From assembly GCF_035046505.1 (NCBI RefSeq), contig NC_089821.1, forward strand, positions 170,021,531 through 170,085,530: a stretch of 64,000 bases of DNA, in the 5' to 3' direction. Shown here in pieces: positions 22,275-34,400 of the stretch. The notes beneath the pieces were generated by a model that had not been told where the DNA came from, searched no databases, and worked only from the letters and a program-made list of their open reading frames with translations. Within the stretch, counting starts at the first letter, position 1; every line of letters starts with the position of its first letter. Source of the stretch: Tiliqua scincoides (Eukaryota > Chordata > Lepidosauria > Squamata > Scincidae). The position numbers were made by a program, and so were the translations under genes.

Positions 22275-23739
22275 TAAGAACATAAGAACAGCCCCACTGG
22301 ATCAGGCCATAGGCCCATCTAGTACAGCTTCCTGTATCTCACAGCGGCCCACCAAATGCCCCAGGGAGCATACCAGATAACAAGAGACCTGCATCCTAGT
22401 GCCCTCCCTTGCATCTGGTATTCTGACATAACCCATTTCTAAGATCAGGAGGTTGTACATGTACATCATGGCTTGTACCCCGTAATGGATTTTTCCTCCA
22501 GAAACTTGTCCAATCCCCTTTTAAAGGCATCCAGGCCAGATGCCGTCACCACATCCTGCAGCAAGGAGTTCCACAGACCAACCACACGCTGAGTAAAGAA
22601 ATATTTTCTTTTGTCTGTTCTAACTCTCCCAACACTCAATTTTAGTGGATGTCCCCTGGTTCTGGTGTTATGTGAGAGTGTGAAGGGCATCTCTCTATCC
22701 ACTCTGTCCATCCCCTGCATAATTTTGTATGTCTCAATCATGTTCCCCCTCAGGTGTCTCTTTTCTAGGCTGAAGAGGCCCAAACACCATAGCCTTTCCT
22801 CATAAGGAAGGTGCCCCAGCCCCGTAATCATCTTAGTCGCTCTCTTTTGCACCTTTTCCATTTCCACTATGTCTTTTTTGAGATGCGGCAACCAGAACTG
22901 GACACAATACTCCAGGTGTGGCCTTACCATCAATTTGTACAACGGCATTATAATATTAGCCGTTTTGTTCTCAATACCCTTCCTAATGATCCCAAGCATA
23001 GAATTGGCCTTCTTCACTGCCGCCGCACATTGGGTCGACCCTTTCATCGACCACCACCACCCCAAGATCTCTTTCCTGATCTGTCACAGACAGCTCAGAA
23101 CCCATCAGCCTATATCTAAAGTTTTGATTTTTTGCCCCAATGTGCATGACTTTACACTTACTGACATTGAAGCGCACCTGCCATTTTGCTGCCCATTCTG
23201 CCAGTTTGGAGAGATCCTTCTGGAGCTCTTCACAATCACTTCTGGTCTTCACCACTCGGAAAAGTTTGGTGTCATCTGTAAACTTAGCCACTTCACTGCT
23301 CAACCCTGTCTCCAGGTCATTTATGAAGAGGTTGAAGAGCACTGGTCCCAGGACAGATCCTTGGGGCACACCGCTTTTCACTTCTCTCCATTGTGAAAAT
23401 TGCCCATTGACACCAACTCTGTTTCCTGGCCTTCAACCAGTTCTCAATCCATGAGAGGACCTGTCCTCTAATTCCCTGACTGTGGAGTTTTTTCAGTAGC
23501 CTTTGGTGATGGACCATGTTGAACGCCTTCTGAAAGTCCAGATATATAATGTCCATGGGTTCTCCCGCATCCACATGCCTGTTGACCTTTTCAAAGAATT
23601 CTATAACGTTTGTGAGGTACGACTTACCCTTACAGAAGCCATGCTGATTCTTCCATCAGCAAGGCCTGTTTGTCTGTGTGTTTTGAGATCCTATCTTTGA
23701 TGAGGCATTCCACCATCTTACCCGGTATAGATGTTAGGC
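22275..23739 (-). mobile_element. CR1 LINE, 1.46-kb 5'-truncated copy with target duplication
   Basis: On the minus strand this copy encodes the end of the palm and the thumb of a CR1 reverse transcriptase ([17 protein letters not shown] with FTDDTKLF at 23381-22983, the catalytic YADD-like box read as FTDD here), then the conserved tail [16 protein letters not shown] (within 23065-22466), then the 3' end at 22275. The reading frame changes between 23574 and 22466 and so cannot be one protein. TGATCACA flanks both sides (22267-22274 and 23740-23747), so the 5' truncation happened at insertion. Confidence 0.9.
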
Positions 23740-23747
23740 TGATCACA

Positions 23748-25265
23748 AGGCACTAAACATGCTGTTCCTGCTAGTTTTGGAGGTGGAAGGTTTCATCTAC
23801 ATTTTGAAGGCATGAAAACTCCATTTACATTTAAAGAGTAAATAGGTTTCCATTCAAATCTGGAGCATTAGGCTCCATGGATTAACTAAGGGAGAGGATG
23901 ATTTCATGGTTCAATCTTGCCTTTGTATCTGCGGCCTCTTGCCATCAGTCCTGTACATACTTCCTTTAGTGGTCTGGCCCTTTGCTCTCCAGGCAGGCAC
24001 CAAGCACCAAGTACACATGTTTGGATTCTATCTTCTGCACATCTTGAATTAAACAGAATTAACAGAAATGGCCACATAACAATGTAGCAAAATGTGCTTC
24101 TAAGAAATCTAGGATCCAGCTGTAAGGGTTCTTTTTCCTTTCTTTCTTTGTATGTTTATGTTTTGGGAAGTCCTGCCCTTAAGCATCCTATGTCTTTTCC
24201 CAGAGATAGTACAATCTGGTCTTCCTTGTCCCAGAGGACTGTGGTATCCGCTTAGAAATCTATCTTTGTCACCACCAGAAGGCAACTTCCGTAGCTCCGT
24301 ACAGCAGCTCACAAGCACAGAAAGGAAAAGAAAGACTCTCTGAAAATAAGAAATGGATAAGGTTGACCAAGCTAATATTAATTCATTCTTTTGCTTCTCA
24401 TAACATTCTCTTTTCTTCTTCTACATCTGAAATTGTTCAGAAAGGAGAACTTTGTAATAGATTCTAATCTTCTGGCACTTATTTCAGATGAAAAATACAA
24501 AAACTGGGAAATGTTAGTTGAGATCAATTTTAGAGCAGAAGCAAAACATGGTTTTTGTTTGAAGGTTTATAAACAGAGTTAGTATCCAAAAGTTGGAAAT
24601 ATGCCATATGTTTAATGGTCCAGAGATGAAAAAAGATGAAAGTTTGAATGGATACACAGCTTGCCCCATGCATATTTACTTGTAAGCTTTAATGAGTACG
24701 GTCATGACCTAAACCTACTGTTATTCAAGATGAGGGAGCTATTAATCAGTGAGGCAAGACTGGAACACACTTGTCTCTTTTATTGAATCCATCCTGATTA
24801 CTCCGTGGGTGTAACTACAACTGCATTTAAAAAAAAATTCAATGAGTACTGTGCCCTTATTATAGATAATATCAAACAGTGTAGAATCGCAGCACAGAAC
24901 TTCCATGCTTACACAGGCTTGACTTTAGTGCTGGTTTGCAGTGACTGGTTTGCATTCAGGGAGCAGGAATGGCAGAGGCTCCTACATTACCAGGTATGGG
25001 GAGGACAGCATTTGGCATGGAGGTGTTGAGCTGGCCCTGCCCCCTGAATTGGAAAAGAAGAGGGAGACAGAGCAGAAGAGAAAAAGTGAAGGACACTCAT
25101 GGGCTAAAAGCACCTCTGATGCTGTAGCCCACCACTCGCCTTTCTTCCACATTTCCTCTTCTGCTCATTCTACTCCTCCTTTTCCAATCCAACGGATGGG
25201 CGGATAAGGTGAGTGCTCATCATCAATCTACTGCCTCATGGATATGAATGACAGTCTAGGACAGG
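23748..25265. other. Unassigned intergenic sequence
   Basis: Nothing recognised on either strand. Confidence 0.35.
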
Positions 25266-25310
25266 GGTGCGTGTGCGTGTGCGTGTGCGTGTGCGTGTGT
25301 GTGTGTGTAA
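25266..25310. repeat. (GCGTGT)n grading into (GT)n
   Basis: Five or so GTGCGT units followed by pure GT. Confidence 0.95.
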
Positions 25311-25541
25311 TGTATTACTGAATGTGCCCAATAGCCCAGTCCTATTGGCTGGGTGGCAGCAGGACTCACGTTCCACTGGTGCTGACTACCATAAAGCAGT
25401 CAGCGCCAGCCATAAAAGGTTCTCCAGCACTGCACGAACTTACATGCTGCTAAAACACCAGCAGGAAGGCTGGAGCCTTTCAACATGGTATAATAATATA
25501 TACCATTTTATATACCAAATATATAATTTATTGTTATATTT

Positions 25542-25640
25542 CACACCAAGTAATTAAAATTTTTCACACCAAGTAATTAAAACTAAAATTAAAATAAATT
25601 AGTATTTTATACCAAGTAATTATCATTATAATTAATTATG
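25542..25640. repeat. AT-rich tandem repeat, CACCAAGTAATTA unit
   Basis: ACCAAGTAATTA occurs three times (about 25545, 25568 and 25611) separated by A/T-rich spacers. Confidence 0.6.
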
Positions 25641-26539
25641 TCCTGTAGCAAGTAATCTGCTGGTCTTTAATGGTGCCAGACATGTGCTTAATGGTTATGG
25701 TAGGTCTACGTTTGTCAGATTAAAGGTCTTTTTTAAATTTGTTTTTCTGGGCTGGCCACTGAAAATAGTCTTTCGGGAGGTGACACGTGACAGATTAACA
25801 GCTGGCAGTAGTGCAGTAGGAAACCACGTCTGGGGAGTACTTTCTATGCTAGATCATTATGGACCAGAATATAGCAATTGTGGCCTACCCAGGCCAAAAG
25901 GGCTATTTAAAAAATTGAGAGGAGGAGGCCTGACAGCATCCACTTGCAGAGGGGATAGTAGCTTCCTTTAGCCACCAGGTGGTAGCATTGCACTTCCTTG
26001 TAATGCTCTGTTGGCCCAAGTAAAGGGGGAAAACCAGGCAAGAAAAAAAAATTCCACTTATCTATTTAAGTCAGTACCGTCCACAATAAATAAAGGAAAT
26101 AAAAGAAGACAGATGGTTCTCTCTGGCGACCACAGGGATGTGCTGTAGATGGGGAGGCAGGTGAGGCAGAGCCTCCCCATCGGAGTCCTTTGAAAAGCGC
26201 CGCCGCTGTGTGAAGCACCCAAGGACCCACTTGGGTTGGGTACTTTGTGTGTTGCACATGGATTGTGGGTGCTCATTAAAGCTTACATGGCGGCAGCAGC
26301 TTTTGGAAGAACTCTGGTGGGGAGGCCCTGATCACCCTGTGGGACTTCCTGCCCAGTGAGGTGTGGCAGCAGGACATCATTTAGGCAATGGTCCAACTCC
26401 ATCACCTGCCCCAAACTCCAGAGGGCCTTTGCACTACTGCACGCTCGTGTAAGTGTGGAATGGTGCTTTCTCTTGTTCTTTCCCTTGGTGCTTGCTTTGG
26501 GCTTTTATGGCTGCTGTTAACTGCTTTGATTCGGTCTTG
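25641..26539. other. Unassigned intergenic sequence
   Basis: No coding or repeat assignment. Confidence 0.35.
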
Positions 26540-27130
26540 CCAAGTGCCCCCTGGCCTGAGTCTGCAGAGGCGGGCGGGGCCCCAGGAAAAGGGGCTCCCT
26601 GCAAGACGGCAGCCCGGGGTTTGCTGCCCTCTGGGCAGCAGGAGGCGCCCGGGCCGAGCGTGAGTGCGGGAGCGGGCAGGAGCAGCTGATCGGGCGGAGG
26701 CGGGCGGCGCGCACGGCAGGCAAGGCCCCTGGGCAGCGGGCAAAGGGGGTCGGGGGCGGCGCGTCGCTCCTCCGCCTGCAGGCAGAGGGGGGGACCCCGG
26801 GCTTGGCAGCCCCCGTACCCAGAGGCGGCTGGACTGGCTGCAAGAGGGAGCCTCTGGCGTCCCTGCTGCGCCCGGCCTACGGTCGCCTTCCGGGTCTGCT
26901 TGGCAGGCGAAGGTCGGGAGCTGAGCTCTGCTCGTCCCCCGGTGCAGCGGGACGCAGCCAGGAGGCGCCCAGTGCGGTGGCCGGCGAGGCTGCGCGCCTG
27001 GGCCCTCTGCGGCTTGTGGCGGGCAGTCCTGTCGATGCGTCGCCTCCCGGAGCGGCGATGCCACTGAGCTCCCCGAGAACTGCGCCCGGCGCTGCAGCCT
27101 TGGGCAGGTCGCTGCTCATTCTTGGAGGGG
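26540..27130 (+). promoter_or_regulatory. CpG island, candidate TMEM14A promoter
   Basis: This is the only long stretch in the window that is both very GC-rich and dense in CpG (for example GGGCGGAGGCGGGCGGCGCG near 26692-26711). It lies 4.2 kb upstream of the first TMEM14A coding exon on the same strand, where a non-coding first exon would be expected. No TATA box is evident and I could not choose a splice donor with confidence. Open frames of up to 220 codons on both strands here are composition artefacts. It could alternatively serve a divergent gene to the left. Confidence 0.6.
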
Positions 27131-27184
27131 TCCAGACATCAAAATACCGGAGAGCAACCAGGAAGGGGATGAAGCTCGCGCCTT

Positions 27185-27510
27185 AATTGTATGCTGGCCA
27201 TGTTTTCTGCGCGTTAAGTGTGTGCCAAGCATGTTTTGCACATTAATTGTGTCAGCCATGTTTGCACACATTGATTGTCTGCAAGCCTGCTTTGCAGGTG
27301 TTTGCACACGTTGCGTGCAAGCCATGTTTTGTGCATGTTAATTGTGTGCAAGCCATGTTTAGCACATGTTTGTGCACGTTAATTGTGTGCAAGTGATGGT
27401 TTGCACATGTTTGCACATGTTCCTTGTGTGCAAGTGATGGTTTGCACATTAATCGTGTGAAAGCCTTTACATTCTTGTGCACGTCAATTGTGTGCAAGCC
27501 CATAAGTAAA
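27185..27510. repeat. Minisatellite of TGTGCAAGCCATG / TTTGCACATG units
   Basis: The phrases TGTGTGCAAGCCATG, GTTTGCACATG and CACGTTAATTGTG recur about eight times with varying spacing over 320 bp. The units are irregular (about 30-45 bp). Location immediately downstream of the CpG island. Confidence 0.75.
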
Positions 27511-29876
27511 GCACAATTTGCCTGTCCACTCGGAAGCAAGTCCCACTCAAGTAGGACTTGAGTATGTACAGTAGGGCACTTGAGTATGTACAGGATTGCA
27601 GCTTTAAAGAACCTAAAAAGGATTGCTGTTAAAAGTATTTACATCTGCTTTTTTCCGTCAAAACGTCACAAAGGAGTTTATGTAGCAAAATAAAGAAAAA
27701 TTATTATTCCCTATCACAGAGGACTTGTAATGTATATATTTTTTTAAAGCCACTGTAAAAAATACTGGGGTAAGGAAGCTGTCTGTTTGCTCTGTATAAG
27801 AGGAGTACTGTTTCAAATGTGCCTCTTAGCCCAGTTAGTAAAGGAGGGTGGGACTAGTTTGTGTTTTGCATCCCTGCTCGAGCATGTGCCCTGTGCAAAG
27901 CAGTAGTGACTTTCAAGAAGTAGGTCCATCTGCTGGAAGCCAGGGTAAGAGTGGCTGATCTGAAGTGGTAGAAAGGCACACAGAGATGGTCATTGGGTAG
28001 GATCTTCAGGGACATTGTAGCTAAGTCTTTTTTTCTGTGCAGTTGAGGAGTCTTTGGCAGTTTGGGGGTACAGCAACAGCATCATAGCAAGGAGGAAAGA
28101 ATCCCTGAGAAAACATTTGGTGATCTGCTCTCATCCAAGGCCAGGGATATACCTTTGCAGTGATAGAAGCAGTCATTAAGGGTATGGTTGACTTGGCTGT
28201 CAGATGCGAATGTTGTGAATAACCTTAGGTATCAGGGCAATCTGTGAGAGGGGTCTCTGGAGGACTCCCTGGCTAAGTACATGGCAAAGGTTGCCTGGGA
28301 ATGGTATCAAAAAGTTTTGAAAGTTCAATTGATTTTGATCAATCAGAGGTTGAAAGCCAAGGTAGAGCTTTCACAATGCTAACTTGCCTGTTCAGAGGAC
28401 TTGCTAGGCTGGAAGAACTGTGATGTCTCAACAGAATGGTTTAGACCTCTAAACTTTAGAAGTTCAGTTCCTGGAGAACATCCTATGATTAAGTGCCTGA
28501 AAGAGGCAGGTTCCAATAGTTTAAAATCACTGTCTGAGAGAAAGTGACAGGAGCATTAGTTGGAGTGATGCCTTGTTTGTTTGTTTTATTAAAGATTAGA
28601 ACAGCATGCTGTATGATCATAGTGAGAAAAAGAAGCAGTTGACAAAATGCACATTGTGCCCTATTAAGAGTAATTTAAAACACCTGAAGTTTTAAAATGA
28701 AAATTACATGCCCCCAAATTTAGGAGAGAATTCAAAGAGATCTGTGTATGCGCAGAACTTTGCTGATTCGTGTGTCAGCTACTGCTAAAGAGACAGTATC
28801 TTTTCCCTCTCCCCCAGTCTTTATACGGGTGCTTCGGATGAAGGGAAACCTGGAAAGGCCCAGTTCATGTTCAGTAGTTATTTTTCAGTATTCTGGATCC
28901 TGGCTGTAAGGAAGGACAAAGCGAAAAAGGCAGTGATAGGAGAATACTAGACACCTCAAAGTTAAAATGGGTAACAGGGGCCTGTTTGTAACGGGCACAG
29001 CCTGTAGGGGAAATGTTGGCCCATATTGATACCCAGAAGCTCTTATTGGGAGCGCATGCCTAGATTACATTGAATTCAGCTTTGCTTACACAACTGTTAG
29101 CTCACACTTGTTTTTCATTTTGGTATCAGAGAATGTAGACTAAAAACTGTTTCCATACCTTTGTTGATATCATTGTAAAGGAGTGGGGGATTTAGGGGAA
29201 GGAAAAAATGGGAACCCGCAACTGTAGAGAGGTGAGTTGGAACATGTGCAGTGAGACAACTATGGTTGTTGTGTTAGAAGGAAATCCCTGTTTAGGGGGT
29301 ATGGGATGTATGTTGGCATACTCACCGGCCAGGCCTGAAACTTTAGCCTGAGTTTGGAACAATCAATTTTTTTTTTCCTTTTTTCTGGGCTCCTCTTCCT
29401 CCCTCCCTCACCTAAAGAGTGACTATCCTATCTGAATCACAGAAAGCAATGACCAGAGTACTGTGATATGTTTGTGCTAAACAAATTTTAATCCAGTAGG
29501 TGACGGATTCGCTCTCCAGTCAGTGAATCCAGTCTCCACCAACCTGAGATAGGTTTTCCCAGAAGTTAATAATAAATTTTGCAAGTTACAGCAGAAGACT
29601 AACTTAGTTAAAAGAGAAAACAATCCTTGTCTATTTCTTTTGTTCCCTTCCTTAGCAAACTGACAGAGGAATAACTGACTTAAACTTCTAAGGTATGTCT
29701 CTAAACCTGTTTGTATTTCGACCTCTTACTTTCAGGTTAACAGCTAATCCCCTTTACATTTTCTCTCTGATGTTAGTGCTTTTTCTCTTCTCTCTCCATC
29801 CCACACAACAAGTGTGTCTGTTTATTTTACCTGTGTGGGGCAGAAGCCAGGTTCACTCAGTCTTTGGATCTGATTG

Positions 29877-29880
<4 letters not shown>
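27511..29880. other. Intron or upstream sequence of TMEM14A, unassigned
   Basis: A degraded short MITE of the CTACTCAGAAGTAAGTCCC type lies near 27515-27600. The remainder shows no exon or repeat I can name. Confidence 0.35.

Positions 29881-29912
<32 letters not shown>
29881..29912. repeat. (CT)n microsatellite
   Basis: About 15 CT units in a longer pyrimidine tract. Confidence 0.95.
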
Positions 29913-29914
<2 letters not shown>

Positions 29915-30307
29915 TCCCCCCCTCCCTTCCGCTCCCCCCATGTGGTCTTCCTTCTTACAGCTAACTCTCTTCCCAATTTTTAAAATGTTGTTTCTTTTCC
30001 TTCCCTCTCTAACAAGCCAAGAGTGTTTGTATTCTTCCTCCAATCCTTTATTCTGCCAGAATTTGGTGCTGGCTGAACTCTTCCTTCCCTTTCAACTTTA
30101 ATTGAATACTTTAATTGAATACAGGAGCTTTCCTAGGAAACTTTGAAAGTCTTTATGCAAGTTGTCTCATACCCTGCTCAAAAGAATTTCAGCACAAATC
30201 CTCCTCTTTTTCTCCACACTCCCCCCCTTTCACACCATATTCTTTCACAGACGGGAAATGTGCCATCGGATCATGCGTAATAACAGTGAGGATCGCGAGA
30301 GTAGCTA

Positions 30308-30504
30308 CCATGTTTTCCCGAAAATAAGACACTGTCTTATTTTTTTTTGCTCCAAAAAACACACTAGGTCTTATTTTTGGGGTAGGTCTTATTTTTTTTT
30401 AATGTACAACAATGTACTGTCTGCAGGTCTACTCAGAAGTCAGTCCCTTTATAGTTAATGGGACTTACTCCCTAGAAGGTGTGTCCCCTCATCGCCCAGG
30501 AGGA

Positions 30505-30536
<32 letters not shown>

Positions 30537-30834
30537 TACTCAGAAGACAGTCCCTTTATAGTTAATGGAACTAACTCCCTGGAAAGTGTGGAAAGCCTCA
30601 GATCCCAGTAAGCAGGGTTGCCTCGCTTGCTGCTTTCTGCCTCAGCTCCTTCTCAGCGTCCTCTGTCCAAGGTAGCACAGCAGGCGCTTTCTAGGTGGCG
30701 TGCACAGGGGTACAGCGTTCCCGGTCACGTTGTCCACCCGCCCCCGCCTGAGGACCTCTTCTGCCCCCCTGTCCTGGCCCTGATCACAACTAGGTCATAT
30801 TTTCGGGGTAGGTCTTATTTTTGGGGAAACAGGG
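30308..30834. mobile_element. Mariner-like MITE, CCATGTTTTCCCG ends, TA target
   Basis: Left end CCATGTTTTCCCGAAAATAA and right end TTATTTTTGGGGAAACAGGG are imperfect inverted repeats, flanked by TA at 30306-30307 and 30835-30836. Direct repeats AGGTCTTATTTTTGGGGTAG and AGGTCATATTTTCGGGGTAG lie inside. It contains two copies of CTACTCAGAAG-CAGTCCC separated by a (TGCC)n tract (30505-30533), so other repeats inserted or were captured. Assignment to Tc1/mariner rests on TA only. Confidence 0.6.
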
Positions 30835-31321
30835 TAGAACTAACACGTAGTTTACCCTCTGTGGCCAACAGATGGACCACTTGGAGGCCTCTGTTATAGT
30901 GTGGTGGACTGTTCAAGTGTCATCTTGACAATTGCATGTATTTCACTATGCTGTGGAGTGGGAAAATGTACATGTTTTCATGGTCAGCAGCTTGCCCCAA
31001 AATGGCTTGCCATGTGCCGCAATTTAAGGAAGCAAAGCAGTAGTCATAATGTGTAAAGTGGCCTTAGGCTTGTGCTGAATTAAAGGAAGGAGAAGGATTA
31101 CATGAATCTTTCAGCTGCACAATTGGTTACAGATGGATTTTGGTCGCTGTAATACCAGTATATTACACAGAACTGGCTGCTATCCCTAACCACTGTGCCC
31201 TGTTTCCCAGAGGAGTCGGTTTCACTAGCTCAGGGTGTTCTCAGGGACACTTCCTCATCTTATCTTTGACTTTGTACTGTGTTTTGCCAAATTCACATTT
31301 GTAACTGGCTTCCTCCTTTAG

Positions 31322-31407
31322 ACTTGTCTCCGTGAGCATGGATTGGATCGACATTGGCTATTCTGCCATTTTGGCCCTTGGAGGTGCTGTAGGATATATT
31401 CGCAAAG
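31322..31407 (+). CDS. TMEM14A: TMEM14A first coding exon
   Basis: Acceptor AG at 31320-31321, 16 nt of 5' UTR, ATG at 31338, donor GTAAAT after 31407. Encodes MDWIDIGYSAILALGGAVGY plus IRK and one base of the next codon. Confidence 0.9.
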
Positions 31408-34400
31408 GTAAATGTTGGAACTGTAGGATGCAGAAAAAGGAGAAAGTACAGTAATTTTTACACCAGCTCTTGGATCAGTGTCATTTCACAGTATAGTTCA
31501 GGCCCCGTGAAACATTTCACCTTCCCACTTCAGAAATTAAGTTTCTTACCTTCATTTCATTGTGATACACAGCTCACCATCTGTTTGCTGTCTCAGACAA
31601 GCGATTCTGCAATGAAATACTGCTGTTTAACTCAACAATTTGAACACAAACCCAAAGCTATAAATAGATTTTGTTCGCAAGGGCATTTGAACAATTACAA
31701 TTACAATTACAATTACTCAGTAAATGGTTCCCCGTTTTCTTGTACTGTGCAAAGTATATCTTGTACTTGGTCTAAATAACATTTTTTATTAAGCACTTAA
31801 TTAGAGCTCATGTGCTAAATAGAATATGTGGAGGGATGGGACCTAGTCCTGATCAGAACTGGGGCTTGTGGAGAGGGCTGCTTTAATCCTCTACCCTATA
31901 CCAGGGCTTTTCAAACTGGGGTGTCGCGACGCCCCAGCTTGTGGACCCTGGCCTCTGCCCCCTTAAGGGGCGGGGGCAGCCTGGAGGCAGGGAGGAGGCA
32001 GCAGTGCGATCCCCAGGATCGCATTGCTCAGGGGGCTGCAGGGGCTTGGGAGCACTTACCCAAGCCTCCTGCAGCCTCCCCAGGGTGCGGGGAGCCCGGT
32101 GTGAACCTTTGTTAGGGCTCCCCGCAGCAGTGAAAGTGGAGCAACTGCGCTCCACTTCTGCTTTAGCAGAGGTAGGGCGCGATCGCTCCGCTTTTACATT
32201 CACTGCTGCAGGGAGCCCTAACAAAGGTTCTCACCGGGCTCCCTGCACCCTGGGGAGGCTGCAGGAGGCTTGGGTAAGTGCTCCCAAGCCCCTGCAGCCA
32301 CCTGAGCGGTGCGATCCTTGGGATCGTGCCACTGCCTTCCACCCACCCCTGCTGCCTCCCCCCCGCCCCTGCCAGCAGTTACAGTGGCTCAAACTCTCCT
32401 GGAGAGTTTGAAAACGACTGCCCTATACCCATAGTTATTATCATATTGGGGCCATTGCAGCTCCTATTTGGGGGAAAACCTGAACACACCAGTTCTAGTG
32501 ATGCACTTAGTGTAATGCATACTTTGGCCCTTATAAAGGGCCCTTATAAAGCTATCATAAGGGCCCTGAGGCCATTAGATATATACAGTAGCCCAGTGGC
32601 CCTGAGGCTTAGTAGAAGGAGTTGTTCACTGTAGATGTTAAGTAAGACGTTATCCATTTAGCCATATAAACATCCTGAAGGTCCTTGGAGTATCCCTCAA
32701 AGTCTGGATGTACTGTTTCTGCAAACTTTAAGGAATTGTTTAGAGGGAGCCCACATAGCAGCACTGAATCATAACTAAAGATCTCTATCGTATACGCAGT
32801 CTGAAAAAAGACAGTGGTTGGAATTGTACAAGGTTGTCTGCGTGCAGTCCAAGGTTTCTAGGCCTCTGTCAAACCTCTCAGCCTTGTACTGAATCCTCTT
32901 ACTCCAGAATAACTGTTTAGGAAGTTGGAGGATCTTCCAGACTAGACAGTTGTCTGGTACAATATGGGGGGAAGGATGAGGCTGTTTTTCAGACATGACA
33001 TCTGAAGTCCTGATATATGTACAGTAAAGCTGGCCAATGTCAGCTGATGCTTATTCTTCAACTTGAATTCGTATTAAAGAACCAAAATTCTGAGTAATTT
33101 TTTCACGTGGGGAAATTTTTTCAATAGGGGAAAGCAACATGTGGGCATGCATTAAGTGATATTTTTGCTTTTTTCCCAAGCTTTCTTGAATTAACAGATA
33201 TGCATTTTAAATGAATAAGCATTTTTATGTTCCAAATGTTAAAACCATGTTTTTAGCACAGTTTTGTATATTTATATATTTAGGTATATTGTATGCAATT
33301 TATTTTCCACCCATTGTTGTTCTTTCCTAAGCTTGTGTATATCTGATCTTTATTACAGGCAGTAAAATCTCTCTGATTGCTGGCCTCATCTTTGGTTCCA
33401 TGGCTAGTGTGGGAGCGTACTATATAGCACAAGATCCCAGAGATGTAAAAATTTCATTGTGTAAGTACCCTGCTTTACCAAAATAAAGCATAAGAGTTAC
33501 ATTCTGCGCAACAACAGAAGTTGTTAATCTTGTTAAGAAGTTAAGTTACCTTGACTTCTGGGGCTTCTGTTGAGCAAACACTGTAGGGCTTGTAATGTGT
33601 TGAGGAATTGGCAGAAATGATTGAAAGAGCAAATCCTGTTTGTATAGAGTTCTGTGTACCTACTAGAGTTAATGTCATTGCTTATATCTTAAACATAGAG
33701 CCTACCACATTCTGCTGTGCTCAGAAAGGTTATTGGGAAGTCATTAGTTAGTGTTATTTTGGAGTGGGACATAATTCTAGGTCTCTGTAGCCTTCAGTAG
33801 AGCAGTCAATAGAAGGCATTGTACGTTCTGTTAGAACTTTATGTGACTTAGCAGATCATGATGAGTTAGTGAGGCAACCAGTGGGGGAAACGTCAGTTCC
33901 TTTCTTTTCTGTAATATAAAGAGTGGCCCTGATTTTATTTAGAAAGCAAAAGGAATTTTGCTGTAAATAGAAGTCTTTGGCCACACACATATGAAAAAGC
34001 AACCCTTAATAGTAAAACTTATGGTATATTTGTTTGCAGTCACAGCTTTTATTGTGACCACTGTGATGGGCGTGAGGTTTAAAAGGACCAAGAAACTAAT
34101 GCCAGCTGGAATCATAGCAGCTCTAAGGTAAAAATGTTTCCTAATTTATTAATTTTAAAATAGTCATTGGGCTCCAGTTGCCTATAGCATCATTGTTCAA
34201 ATGTTGCTGTTCATCCAGCCCTGCTCTTACTCTCTGAGCCAGAGGCAGGATCTTGTCTGTTCTGCAGTTCACTGAAGTATAGAATATTGTATAGTAACTT
34301 TTTGGACTCCTTAGGAACCTAAGGATGAGAACATTTCTTTTTTAAAAACCAAAAGATGGAAATTTTCAGAATGCTGACTTCTGTACCTTTTGGGTTTTTT

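Noticed and set aside
22466-23065. 199-residue frame as a host gene
   Set aside because: It is the C-terminus of a CR1 reverse transcriptase, repeated at 1.5, 13.3, 51 and 63.7 kb.
1-26000. TRAM2 exons, expected on the minus strand left of TMEM14A
   Set aside because: No TRAM2-like peptide was recognised in any frame; the gene probably lies beyond the window's left edge.
26402-27064. 220-codon open frame on the minus strand in the CpG island
   Set aside because: Ala/Pro/Arg-rich, typical of open frames created by high GC; no match to TRAM2 or any neighbouring gene expected from synteny.
27185-27510. CRISPR-like array
   Set aside because: Units are irregular, adjoin without unique spacers and the genome is vertebrate; it is a minisatellite.
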